NCBI GenBank assembly: GCA_012955965.1 | Contig: JABBZI010000004.1 | Location: forward strand, 122,497 to 186,496 | Direction: 5' to 3' | Origin: Clostridioides difficile | GTDB lineage: Bacteria > Bacillota > Clostridia > Peptostreptococcales > Peptostreptococcaceae | Length of the DNA: 64,000 bases | In this document: positions 25,270 to 33,338 of the stretch, piece after piece | Numbering within the stretch: the stretch's first letter is position 1 | Layout of the letters: every line of letters starts with the position of its first letter | Notes under the pieces: generated by a model | The model's database searches: none | What the model was told of the DNA's origin: nothing | What the model saw: only the letters and a program-made list of their open reading frames with translations | Translations under genes and position numbers: made by a program

Positions 25270-25476
25270 TTAGCAACCGCAGCCACAGCCTCCATCACCA
25301 TCAAAGAATCCACCACATGAACAAGTTATTAATAATAGTATTAAGAAAGGTATCCATGACATTATATCGATGTCTCTCCAACAATCTTCAAAAGCTAAGA
25401 ATAGGAAGAATAGTACTATTATCCACCATCCTCCTCCTCCAAAACATCCTTCTTCTCCAAAAAATCTATCTAACAT
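25270..25476 (-). CDS. Small Cys/Gly/Trp-rich membrane protein (paralogue A)
   Basis: A 68-residue protein. Its N-terminus MLDRFFGEEGCFGGGGWWII runs into a hydrophobic segment, then a second hydrophobic segment (WIPFLILLLI) and a Cys/Gly tail ending CGCGC. It has AGGAGGG 6 bases before the ATG. The first 90 coding bases are almost identical to the gene 34 bases upstream, so the pair is a tandem duplication. The function is unknown. Cysteine richness, nearby cdeC and a shared promoter motif suggest a spore-coat or exosporium role, by inference. Confidence 0.8.
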   Translation of the reverse strand: MLDRFFGEEGCFGGGGWWIIVLFFLFLAFEDCWRDIDIMSWIPFLILLLITCSCGGFFDGDGGCGCGC

Positions 25477-25510
25477 AACAAAGCCCTCCTTTTTTTAGTA
25501 ACTACTATCT

Positions 25511-25690
25511 TTACTCTAAGCATCCACCACAGCAGCAAAGTATTAATAAAACTATTAGGAATGGTATCCATGCCATTATGTCAAATTCTGCCCAGCTCTC
25601 TCCAAAAGCTAAGAATAGGAAGAATAGTACTATTATCCACCATCCTCCTCCACCAAAACATCCCTCTTCTCCAAAGAATCTATCTAACAT
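25511..25690 (-). CDS. Small Cys-rich membrane protein (paralogue B, 59 residues)
   Basis: A 59-residue ORF, easily missed because of its size. It starts MLDRFFGEEGCFGGGGWWII like its downstream paralogue, then diverges to FGESWAEFDIMAWIPFLI and ends LCCCGGCLE. AGGAGG lies 9 bases before the ATG at 25690, and the frame closes with TAA at 25511-25513. The conserved ribosome binding site, the near-identical 5' half and the parallel two-segment hydrophobic layout support a real gene. It is first in a two-gene unit and has a candidate mother-cell promoter upstream. Confidence 0.85.
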   Translation of the reverse strand: MLDRFFGEEGCFGGGGWWIIVLFFLFLAFGESWAEFDIMAWIPFLIVLLILCCCGGCLE

Positions 25691-25738
25691 TCCACGTTAC
25701 CTCCTGTTGATATTTTGTTGAGCTTTTCGCTCCTAACA

Positions 25739-25766
25739 TATACTATGCATTTGGTTTCCATTTTGC
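25739..25766 (-). promoter_or_regulatory. Candidate mother-cell sigma promoter of the Cys-rich pair
   Basis: GCA (25764-25766) and CATAGTATA (25739-25747) are 16 bases apart on the minus strand, matching the element before cdeC. A small GAGC-GAAAA-GCTC hairpin lies in the leader between this site and the ribosome binding site. Confidence 0.4.
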
Positions 25767-25903
25767 TAATGTATTTTTATTATTTTTTTAATTTTTTCTT
25801 ATTCTAAAAAATAAGTCTTGTACATTCGTACAGGCTATATGTATGGTAAACTATCTTTAAAGATTATTTTATTTATAATGAAATATTAAACTTATAATCT
25901 AAA

Positions 25904-25950
25904 CTAAAAAAGGCAAAACCATAACTTGTATAAGTTACTGGCTTTGCCTA
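25904..25950 (-). terminator. Terminator of the third Cys-rich small gene
   Basis: GGCAAA, CC and TAACTT pair with AAGTTA, GG and TTTGCC across a short interruption. The hairpin is followed by TTTTTTAG on the minus strand, 18 bases after the stop at 25969. Confidence 0.85.
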
Positions 25951-25968
25951 TTTAATAATCAATATTTT

Positions 25969-26175
25969 TTAGCAACAACAACCATCATCGAAGTTAAATA
26001 ACAACAATACTATTAGTATAACCCATATCCATATATTGTCATCGCATAATAAGTCTTCTAAAATGTCTGTACATAATAATAAGAATACTACAACTATTAT
26101 TATCAACATTTTATTACCAAAAAATCCTTCGCATCCTCCAAAGAAACGTTCCATATTGTCTTCTAATTTTGTCAT
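25969..26175 (-). CDS. Small Cys-rich membrane protein (paralogue C)
   Basis: A 68-residue protein of the same plan as the two neighbours but much diverged. It has an amphipathic N-terminus with ERFFGGCEGFFGNK, two hydrophobic segments (LIIIVVVFLLLC and WIWVILIVLLLF), and an acidic-cysteine end DDGCCC. The start is the ATG at 26175, with AGGAGG 6-7 bases upstream. The frame to 26196 adds codons before the ribosome binding site and is rejected. Function is unknown, and it is probably co-transcribed from the gene at 26648. Confidence 0.78.
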   Translation of the reverse strand: MTKLEDNMERFFGGCEGFFGNKMLIIIVVVFLLLCTDILEDLLCDDNIWIWVILIVLLLFNFDDGCCC

Positions 26176-26222
26176 AACTAATCCTCCTTGAATCATTAAG
26201 AGACTAAGTTCTGTCTCTTTAA

Positions 26223-26648
26223 TTAAATATATGTAGTAATAGACAGATAAGTTACTTCTAAAAAGTTTTTATTGATTAGTTTATTAATTTCTTTTTCGCC
26301 AAGTTTATTGTATCTATCAACTTCATCTAGATAATCTTTTTTTTCCTCTGATATAGTATAAATTAAACTTTCTATTGATTTTACTTTGTATTCCTTATAT
26401 CTTTCTATCAAGAATGATGTTTTTGAACTTTCTATTCCTTTCTTCACATGCATTAATCTTGATATGTAATCTTCTTTTTCATTAGATACATAACTCTCTT
26501 TTTCTGCTACATCTTCAAGGATTAAATTAGTCTCCATTACATAGTCCTCTATACGTTGCATATCTAAAGTTATTGAATTATAATAAAAATTTACTGCTAT
26601 AAGTAAAAACATTCCTACTGATGCTAGTAATAGTCCTACATATTTCAT
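26223..26648 (-). CDS. Hypothetical membrane-anchored coiled-coil protein
   Basis: A 141-residue protein with one N-terminal hydrophobic segment (about residues 4-22) that could anchor it or act as a signal. A long charged helical region with coiled-coil character follows (LILEDVAEKESYVSNEKEDY onward). I do not recognise a family. AGGAGG lies 6-7 bases before the ATG. It is upstream of paralogue C by 47 bases and divergent from acpP, so it may be expressed with the Cys-rich protein. Confidence 0.68.
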   Translation of the reverse strand: MKYVGLLLASVGMFLLIAVNFYYNSITLDMQRIEDYVMETNLILEDVAEKESYVSNEKEDYISRLMHVKKGIESSKTSFLIERYKEYKVKSIESLIYTISEEKKDYLDEVDRYNKLGEKEINKLINKNFLEVTYLSITTYI

Positions 26649-26819
26649 AGCATTTCCTCCTAAGTTATATTTGTTATCAATAAAGTTTATTCATCAAATA
26701 ATACTTTATTACTACCTTTATAAAATTTTATTATTTTTTATGGATTCCATATTGAAAAATTATCAATATTATATTAAACTAACATTAAAATTAATTAAAA
26801 CTGCTTTAGGAGGCTTAAA

Positions 26820-27047
26820 ATGTTTGAAAAAATAAAAGAAATAATAGCAGAACAATTAGGGGTAGACAATTTAGATGAGATAACTATGGAAGCATCTTTA
26901 ATGGATGACTTAGAAGCTGATTCGTTAGATGCTGTTGAAATTATAATGGCCCTTGAAGACGAATTTGGAATAGAAATACCAGACGAAGAAGCTGAGAATT
27001 TTAAATGTATTGGTGATATATGTAAATATATCGAAGAAAACAAATAA
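26820..27047 (+). CDS. acpP: Acyl carrier protein
   Basis: A 75-residue acyl carrier protein. The phosphopantetheine attachment site is [20 protein letters not shown], with Ser35 in the DSL motif. Acidic helix II and the C-terminal helix ([13 protein letters not shown]) are typical. AGGAGG lies 7 bases before the ATG. It carries growing acyl chains in fatty acid synthesis, but no fab gene is nearby. It may therefore be a housekeeping ACP that has been separated from its operon, or a specialised one. Confidence 0.93.
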   Translation: MFEKIKEIIAEQLGVDNLDEITMEASLMDDLEADSLDAVEIIMALEDEFGIEIPDEEAENFKCIGDICKYIEENK

Positions 27048-27070
27048 TATTGTTTTGTCTACAAATATAA

Positions 27071-27124
27071 ATAGTCTGTGTAAACTTCTATATAATAAAT
27101 TATATCGAAGTTTACACAGACTAT
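27071..27124. terminator. Hairpin terminator after acpP
   Basis: ATAGTCTGTGTAAACTTC (27071-27088) and GAAGTTTACACAGACTAT (27107-27124) make a perfect 18-bp stem. The following tail is T-rich but not a pure run. It lies between convergent acpP and ndpA-like genes and may serve both. Confidence 0.75.
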
Positions 27125-27193
27125 ATTACATTTATTTACAATTATAGAAAATATGCACTTTATATATAAGTATATAAATTACTCAAATTAAAG

Positions 27194-28198
27194 TTACTTT
27201 TCTTCATAAAAAGTTACATTCTTTATTACTATGTCTATAGTTCCATCTTGATTTTGTTTTACAGTATATTTCATTGGGTCTTCAAAATCAGTTAGATTTC
27301 CTTTTATATCAAATCCATTATCTGTTTTTATACTTCTTTTTTTCAGCTTTTTCTCAACCCATTTTTTATCTATACTAAAACTTTCGTCAAGACCTTTTTC
27401 CTCCATATGTTCCTTGAAGCTATCCTTTAACTCATTATCTTTAATTGAATTATCAACAAAGTCATTTATATCAACCTCATGTTTTTCCTTTAATGTATAA
27501 TTTAATATACTTCTTACATCTTCTGCTTGTTTTATATCATTGCTAAGGGCATTTGTTATCCAGTTTTCAGCTGTATTTTTAAATACTTTCGTCTTATATT
27601 TATCATCATCAATTTTTTTAGCATTTAAAAATTCTGTCACAAACTTTGATTCTGACCCTTCCTTTTCTGCATCTTTATCTAAGAGTCTTAAATGAAACTC
27701 ATCATTTATTCCACTTAAACTAATTAAAGCTCCTTGTTTTTGTCTTAGAGTCTCTGGAATACCAATTTCATTTGAAACCATTTGAATGTTAAATTTATCA
27801 TCTACAAATTCAATTGAATGAGTATATAACTTTTTATAATCTAATTTTAATATAGCCACACTCTTTTCATCTTTAATAGTATATAAACAAATTGCCAAAT
27901 CACAAGATTCTAGTGCCGCATTGATTTTCATAACATCAAACAAGTAAGATGCAATCTCTTTAGAATTTTTTAAAAAAGAACTCTCATCATATATTATTTG
28001 TTCGCAACAGTTCTTAATTAAATTATCATTATAATCTTTAAAAACACCTTTTCTTAAATCCTCATCCTTTGCAATTCTCTTTATAGCTTTTTGAAAAAAG
28101 CCATCTACTTCTTGATTAACTTTTCCTTCAAAGTCATTTAATATTGGAACATCACTATTTTTATCCAAAACATGTATTATAAATTTATGTATTATCAT
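27194..28198 (-). CDS. Nucleoid-associated protein, NdpA/YejK family
   Basis: A 334-residue protein of the 37-kDa nucleoid-associated family (YejK/NdpA). Family-like features are MIIHKFIIHVLDKNSDVPIL at the N-terminus, a central beta-rich part around ALISLSGINDEFHLRLLDKD, and a helical C-terminal half. The family binds DNA or the nucleoid in gamma-proteobacteria and is scattered in other bacteria. The start is the ATG at 28198, after GGGGTGAT with 4-6 bases spacing. The frame from the GTG at 28207 overlaps that site. It follows the pseudouridine synthase gene by 13 bases. Confidence 0.8.
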   Translation of the reverse strand: MIIHKFIIHVLDKNSDVPILNDFEGKVNQEVDGFFQKAIKRIAKDEDLRKGVFKDYNDNLIKNCCEQIIYDESSFLKNSKEIASYLFDVMKINAALESCDLAICLYTIKDEKSVAILKLDYKKLYTHSIEFVDDKFNIQMVSNEIGIPETLRQKQGALISLSGINDEFHLRLLDKDAEKEGSESKFVTEFLNAKKIDDDKYKTKVFKNTAENWITNALSNDIKQAEDVRSILNYTLKEKHEVDINDFVDNSIKDNELKDSFKEHMEEKGLDESFSIDKKWVEKKLKKRSIKTDNGFDIKGNLTDFEDPMKYTVKQNQDGTIDIVIKNVTFYEEK

Positions 28199-28211
28199 AT
28201 ATATCACCCCA

Positions 28212-29114
28212 TTATCTTAATTTCGATATTAACTCTTTCATATCCTTTGGTATATTTGCTTTAAATTTCAATTTTTCTTTTGTTCTTGGTTGCTCAAACT
28301 CCAACTCATAAGCATGAAGTGCTTGCCTATCTATAAGGTTTTCATCTACATAACCATATAACTCATCACCTATTATTCCATGCCCTATATGAGCCATATG
28401 GACCCTTATTTGATGTGTTCTACCAGTCTCTAAACTTACTTCTAGTACAGTTGCATTTTTTAATCTTTCTATAACTTTATAATGAGTAATAGATACCTGT
28501 CCTCTTTCATCTATTATTCTCTTTATTGAATCCTCTGCCTGTCTATAAATTGGCTCATTTATAGTTCCTTCATCTTCTTCTATAATGCCATCAACTACTG
28601 TTATATACGTTTTTTTAACCTTATTCTCACTCATTGCTATAGACAAAGTGTGATGTGCATAAGCATTTTTCGCTACTATGACAAGTCCTGATGTATTCAT
28701 ATCTAGCCTATTTACAAATCGTATTTTTACATTTTCTTTCTGATTATCTATATAGTAACTAATACCATTTGCTATTGTTTTATCATAGTGGCTTTTGGTT
28801 GGATGAACTACCATAAATGGAGGTTTATTTACCATGATTATATCAAAATCATCATATATTATTTGTAAATTTAAATCTTGAGGTTCAAATTTTGCTTTTT
28901 CTTCTTCTATTTTTACCTCTATCAAATCACCACAATATACTTTTATACTTGGTTTTTTATACACACCATTTACTAAAACACTCTTTTCTCTTTTCATTTT
29001 TGATAATGACCTAACCGAGAAATTTAGTTTGTCTAATAAAACTTCTTTCAAAGTCATTTCTTCTTCATTTGTATACGATATTATATTATATCTTTGATTT
29101 TCTTTTTTAAACAA
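28212..29114 (-). CDS. RluA family pseudouridine synthase
   Basis: A 300-residue RNA-modifying enzyme. An N-terminal S4-like RNA-binding domain (about residues 20-75, with SVLVNGVYKKPSIKVYCGD) precedes the catalytic domain. Motif I is PFMVVHPT. The catalytic motif RFVNRLDMNTSGLVIVAKN contains the nucleophilic Asp, and ETGRTHQIRVHMAHIGHGI is the conserved later block. The first codon is TTG at 29114, with AGTAGG 7 bases upstream. Which uridines it modifies (23S rRNA or tRNA) cannot be told, because Clostridia have several paralogues. Confidence 0.88.
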   Translation of the reverse strand: MFKKENQRYNIISYTNEEEMTLKEVLLDKLNFSVRSLSKMKREKSVLVNGVYKKPSIKVYCGDLIEVKIEEEKAKFEPQDLNLQIIYDDFDIIMVNKPPFMVVHPTKSHYDKTIANGISYYIDNQKENVKIRFVNRLDMNTSGLVIVAKNAYAHHTLSIAMSENKVKKTYITVVDGIIEEDEGTINEPIYRQAEDSIKRIIDERGQVSITHYKVIERLKNATVLEVSLETGRTHQIRVHMAHIGHGIIGDELYGYVDENLIDRQALHAYELEFEQPRTKEKLKFKANIPKDMKELISKLR

Positions 29115-29204
29115 GCCTTTACCTACTTTCTTTTATATCTTCAAAACCATGATATTATATATTTTACACTATTTTTGTTTAATAGATAATAATTATTTTT
29201 AACT

Positions 29205-29246
29205 ATAAAAACCTGTAAGAATAACAAATAGTTACTCTTACAGGTT
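29205..29246 (-). terminator. Terminator of the butyryl-CoA operon
   Basis: AACCTGTAAGA and TCTTACAGGTT pair with an inner GTAAC/GTTAT extension. On the minus strand TTTTTATA follows. It lies after the thlA stop codon. Confidence 0.85.
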
Positions 29247-29291
29247 ACATTTATAGTTAAGTATTTAATTTTTTAAAATTATAATCTAGAA

Positions 29292-30467
29292 CTATCTTTT
29301 AACTATTAGAGTAGTTCCCATTCCACCACCTATACAAAGTGTAGCTAAACCAGTTTTAGCATCTCTTCTCTTCATTTCATATAGAAGTGTAGTAAGTATT
29401 CTTGCTCCTGAACAACCTATTGGATGTCCTATAGCTATTGCTCCACCATTAACATTAACTTTAGCCATATCTATATTTAAATCTTTTACTACAGCTATAG
29501 ATTGAGCAGCAAATGCCTCATTAGCTTCAACTAAATCTATATCTTCTATAGTCATATTAGCAGCTTCTAAAGCTTTTTTAGTTGCTGGAACTGGTCCATA
29601 TCCCATTATCTTAGGGTCAACACCAGCTGTTCCATAAGAAACTATAGTAGCAAGAGGATCTATTCCCAATTCTTCAGCTTTCTCTTTAGCCATTACTACT
29701 AACATAGCAGCACCATCATTGATTCCTGATGCATTACCAGCAGTAACTGTTCCATCTTTCTTAAATGCTGGTCTTAATTTAGCAAGTTTTTCTATTGTAG
29801 TACCAGCTTTTATATATTCATCTTTATCTACTATAGTATCGCCTTTTCTACCTTTTATAACAACTGGAACTATTTCTTCATCAAATTTTCCTTCAACTTG
29901 AGCTTTTTCAGCTTTATTTTGACTTGCAAGAGCTAGTTCATCTTGTTCTTCTCTAGTTATATTCCATTGTTCTGCTATATTTTCAGCAGTGATACCCATA
30001 TGGTAGTTATTGAATATGTCTGATAATCCATCTTTTATCATTGAATCAACAAAAGCAGCATCACCCATTCTTGCACCGTATCTAGCACTTGGTACTAAAT
30101 AAGGAGACATACTCATGTTTTCAGCTCCACCAACTAGCATTATATCAGCATCACCTAATGCTATAAGTTGAGATGCCATTGAAACAGATCTTAATCCAGA
30201 ACCACAAACTATATTTATAGTCATAGCTGGTTTTTCTACTGGTATTCCTGCACCTAATGCTATTTGTCTTGCTACGTTTTGTCCAAGACCAGCTGTAAGT
30301 ACTCCTCCTAAAAGTGATTCATCTATCATATCTGGAGTTATATTAGCTCTTTTTATAGCTTCTTTAGCAGCTGTTATTCCTAAATCTACTGCTGAAACTG
30401 ATTTAAATGCTCCTCCAAAACTTCCTACTGCTGTTCTAGCTGCACTGGCAATTACTACTTCTCTCAT
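29292..30467 (-). CDS. thlA: Acetyl-CoA C-acetyltransferase (thiolase)
   Basis: A 391-residue biosynthetic thiolase that condenses two acetyl-CoA to acetoacetyl-CoA, the entry step of butyrate formation. The active-site Cys88 is in [13 protein letters not shown]. The second catalytic motifs [16 protein letters not shown] (His) and [10 protein letters not shown] (Cys378) are intact. GGGGG lies 8 bases before the ATG at 30467. The upstream in-frame codons to 30482 overlap it and are rejected. It is the last gene of the bcd-etfB-etfA-crt-hbd-thlA operon. Confidence 0.95.
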   Translation of the reverse strand: MREVVIASAARTAVGSFGGAFKSVSAVDLGITAAKEAIKRANITPDMIDESLLGGVLTAGLGQNVARQIALGAGIPVEKPAMTINIVCGSGLRSVSMASQLIALGDADIMLVGGAENMSMSPYLVPSARYGARMGDAAFVDSMIKDGLSDIFNNYHMGITAENIAEQWNITREEQDELALASQNKAEKAQVEGKFDEEIVPVVIKGRKGDTIVDKDEYIKAGTTIEKLAKLRPAFKKDGTVTAGNASGINDGAAMLVVMAKEKAEELGIDPLATIVSYGTAGVDPKIMGYGPVPATKKALEAANMTIEDIDLVEANEAFAAQSIAVVKDLNIDMAKVNVNGGAIAIGHPIGCSGARILTTLLYEMKRRDAKTGLATLCIGGGMGTTLIVKR

Positions 30468-30548
30468 ATTCATTACCCCCATTAAATTAGATTTTTATCA
30501 GATTTTCAAAATTGTTTCTTAAACAATACTATTTAAATTTCTAAATTC

Positions 30549-31394
30549 TTATTTATTGTAATCATAGAATCCTATCTTAGTTTTTCTTCCTAATTGATTA
30601 GCTCTAACCATTTTAGCTAAAAGTGGATGAGGTCTATACTTAGTATCTCCAAATTCAGTATATAGAACGTTCATTATAGCTAAAACAACATCTAATCCTA
30701 TTAAATCACCTAATGCTAATGGTCCCATTGGATGGTTTGCTCCTAATTTCATAGCTTCATCTATTTCTTCTTTACTTGCAACACCATCTGCATATATACC
30801 AACAGCTTCATTTATCATAGGTATAAGTATTCTGTTTACTACAAATCCAGGAGATTCAGATACATCTACTGGAACTTTATTGATACTCTTAGATAATTCA
30901 AATACTGTATCAAAAGTAACTTTTGATGTTAACTGACCGCTTATAACTTCAACTAATTTCATCATAGGAACTGGATTGAAGAAATGCATTCCTATAACTT
31001 TATCTGCTCTAGTAGTAGAAGAAGCTATTTCTGTTATAGATAAAGATGAAGTATTTGTTGCTAAAATAGTGTCTTCTTTGCATAATTCATCTAATAATTT
31101 GAAAACATCTTTTTTTATGTTCATATCTTCTGCAGATGCTTCTATTATTAAATCCATATCTTTTAAGTCTTCATAGTTAGTAGTTGAACTAACATGACTT
31201 AATATTTCTGCTTTTGTAGCTTCATCCATTTTTCCTTTAGTAACTAACTTAGTTAAATTTTTATCTAATAAAGCTAAACATTTATCTATAGCACCTTGAG
31301 TTCTACTCTTTAAACATACATCATGACCACAACTTGCAAAAGTTTGTACAATACCACTTCCCATAGTTCCACTACCTATTACAGCTAATTTCAT
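30549..31394 (-). CDS. hbd: 3-hydroxybutyryl-CoA dehydrogenase
   Basis: A 281-residue dehydrogenase that reduces acetoacetyl-CoA to 3-hydroxybutyryl-CoA. The Rossmann motif GSGTMGSGIVQTF is at the N-terminus. The catalytic-domain block MHFFNPVPMMKLVEVISG and the C-terminal ESPGFVVNRILIPMINEA are diagnostic. AGGAGG precedes the ATG. A 17-bp hairpin lies between it and crt without ending the operon. Confidence 0.95.
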   Translation of the reverse strand: MKLAVIGSGTMGSGIVQTFASCGHDVCLKSRTQGAIDKCLALLDKNLTKLVTKGKMDEATKAEILSHVSSTTNYEDLKDMDLIIEASAEDMNIKKDVFKLLDELCKEDTILATNTSSLSITEIASSTTRADKVIGMHFFNPVPMMKLVEVISGQLTSKVTFDTVFELSKSINKVPVDVSESPGFVVNRILIPMINEAVGIYADGVASKEEIDEAMKLGANHPMGPLALGDLIGLDVVLAIMNVLYTEFGDTKYRPHPLLAKMVRANQLGRKTKIGFYDYNK

Positions 31395-31428
31395 AGTTAT
31401 AACCTCCTGTTATTTTAGTATTTATATT

Positions 31429-31469
31429 CTGTTAACTAGATTAAAATATTGATTTAATCTAGTTAACAG
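31429..31469 (-). other. Intra-operon hairpin between crt and hbd
   Basis: CTGTTAACTAGATTAAA (31429-31445) and TTTAATCTAGTTAACAG (31453-31469) make a perfect 17-bp stem with a 7-base loop. No T-run follows on the minus strand, so it is not a classical terminator. It may protect or process the mRNA, or lower expression of hbd and thlA. Confidence 0.7.
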
Positions 31470-31493
31470 CAAATATATTTTTAATTAGATTTT

Positions 31494-32291
31494 TTACCCT
31501 TTTATAAAGTTAGCTTCTCTTTTTTCAACAAAAGCTGACATTCCTTCTTTTTGGTCCTTAGTTGAGAAACAAAGACCAAATAAATTAGACTCTATATCTA
31601 TTCCAGTATTTATATCAGTTTGAGCACCAAGTTGTATTGCTTCTTTAGAGTATCTAACTGCAAGCTGAGCATTTTTAGCTATTACCTTAGCTAATTTTTC
31701 AACTTCTTCCATTAAAACTTCTGGCTCAACAACTCTATTTACTAGCCCTATTTTTTCAGCTTCATCAGCTTTTATAACTTGACCTGTAAAGATTAATTCT
31801 TTTGCTTTTGCCATTCCAACCAGTCTTGTAAGTCTTTGAGTTCCTCCATATCCTGGAGTTATTCCAAGAGTTACCTCTGGTTGACCAAATTTAGCTTTAG
31901 CAGATGCAATTCTTATATCACATGCCATCGCAAGTTCGCATCCTCCACCTAAAGCAAATCCATTTACAGCAGCTATTACTACTTTTTTGCTATTTTCTAT
32001 TTCTCCACAAGCTTTTGCTCCTAGGCTACTAAAATCTTTAGCAGCTACAGCATCTAAATCTTTCATATATGCAATATCTGCTCCAGCTACAAATGCTTTT
32101 CCTTCCCCTGTCAATATTACAACATCAATAGTTTCATCATTATTAATATCCCTGAATATTTCATAAAGTTCTTCTAAAGTTTTTGAATTTATTGCATTAA
32201 GGGCTTTAGGTCTATTCATTTTCACTGTGCATATATTTCCATCTACTTCAACAGCTACATTCTCATAAACTTTAACATCACTTGTACTCAT
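31494..32291 (-). CDS. crt: Crotonase (3-hydroxybutyryl-CoA dehydratase)
   Basis: A 265-residue enoyl-CoA hydratase-family enzyme that dehydrates 3-hydroxybutyryl-CoA to crotonyl-CoA. The oxyanion-hole segments GKAFVAGADIAYMKDLDA and AVNGFALGGGCELAMACDIR are intact. The catalytic Glu region FGQPEVTLGITPGYGGTQRL is present. GGAGGG lies before the ATG. It sits between etfA and hbd in the operon order seen in butyrate-forming Clostridia. Confidence 0.94.
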   Translation of the reverse strand: MSTSDVKVYENVAVEVDGNICTVKMNRPKALNAINSKTLEELYEIFRDINNDETIDVVILTGEGKAFVAGADIAYMKDLDAVAAKDFSSLGAKACGEIENSKKVVIAAVNGFALGGGCELAMACDIRIASAKAKFGQPEVTLGITPGYGGTQRLTRLVGMAKAKELIFTGQVIKADEAEKIGLVNRVVEPEVLMEEVEKLAKVIAKNAQLAVRYSKEAIQLGAQTDINTGIDIESNLFGLCFSTKDQKEGMSAFVEKREANFIKG

Positions 32292-32309
32292 AATACCCTC
32301 CCCAAGAAA

Positions 32310-33320
32310 TTAGTTAGCTAAAACTTCACCTTTTTCTTTTGCAACACTTAATTGACTAATAAGTTCTGGAAGTACTTTATGAACATCTCCAACTATACCA
32401 ACATCAGCATATTTAAATATTGGAGCTTCTGGGTTTTTGTTTATAGCAACTATAAACTCAGCATCTTCCATACCAGCTATATGTTGTATTGCTCCAGATA
32501 TACCACAAGCTATATAAAGGTCTGGTCTTACAGTTTTACCAGTTTGACCAACTTGTCTTGCTTTGTCTAACCATCCTGCATCTATAGTTGCACGAGAGCC
32601 AGAAACTTCTCCGCCTATGATTTCAGCTAATTCATAAAGTATGTCTAAGTTTTCTTTTCCACCCATTCCACGTCCAGCAGAAACTAATATCTTAGCATCT
32701 TCTATCTTAACTTGTTTTTTAGCTTCTTTTATTACTTCTACAACTTGAACTAATTTATCAGCATCAGTAAAGTCTACTTTGAAACGATTAATTACAGCTT
32801 CTTTAGTTTCATCAATTTCATTTTTCTTCATAACTCCTGGTCTAACTGTAGACATTTGAGGTCTGAAATCTTTACAAACTATTGTTGCCATTATATTTCC
32901 ACCAAAGGCAGGTCTTGTCATTAATAATAATTTTGTATCCTCAGCTACTGCAAGTCCTGTACAGTCAGCAGTAAGTCCTGTATGTACTCTAGCAGATACT
33001 CTAGGCGCTAAATCTCTACCTATTGAAGTTGCTCCAAATAATACAACTATTGGGTCAGCTACTTTTATTGCTTCATAAGCTGCTTTTGTATATGGTTCAG
33101 TTGTATATACTGCTAAAGCTTCATCATCAACTACGATTACTTCATCTGCTCCATAATGTGCTAATGTATCTATTAAACCTTCTACCTTACTTCCTAAAAG
33201 TAATGCAGAAACTTTTGTATCATAATCTTTTGCTATTTCTGTAGCCTTTCCTAGCAATTCTAAAGAAACGGTTTGAATTACATTTTCTCTTTGTTCTATT
33301 ACTACTAAAACGTTACCCAT
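32310..33320 (-). CDS. etfA: Electron transfer flavoprotein alpha subunit
   Basis: A 336-residue EtfA. The N-terminal domain is followed by the C-terminal FAD-binding domain with VSAGRGMGGKENLDIL, SRATIDAGWLDKARQVGQTG and LYIACGISGAIQHIAGM. With EtfB and Bcd it forms the bifurcating complex that couples crotonyl-CoA reduction by NADH to reduction of ferredoxin, as known for this C. difficile and Clostridium system. GGGGGG precedes the ATG. It lies 18 bases after etfB. Confidence 0.95.
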   Translation of the reverse strand: MGNVLVVIEQRENVIQTVSLELLGKATEIAKDYDTKVSALLLGSKVEGLIDTLAHYGADEVIVVDDEALAVYTTEPYTKAAYEAIKVADPIVVLFGATSIGRDLAPRVSARVHTGLTADCTGLAVAEDTKLLLMTRPAFGGNIMATIVCKDFRPQMSTVRPGVMKKNEIDETKEAVINRFKVDFTDADKLVQVVEVIKEAKKQVKIEDAKILVSAGRGMGGKENLDILYELAEIIGGEVSGSRATIDAGWLDKARQVGQTGKTVRPDLYIACGISGAIQHIAGMEDAEFIVAINKNPEAPIFKYADVGIVGDVHKVLPELISQLSVAKEKGEVLAN

Positions 33321-33338
33321 TCTTTATCCCCCCTTAAA

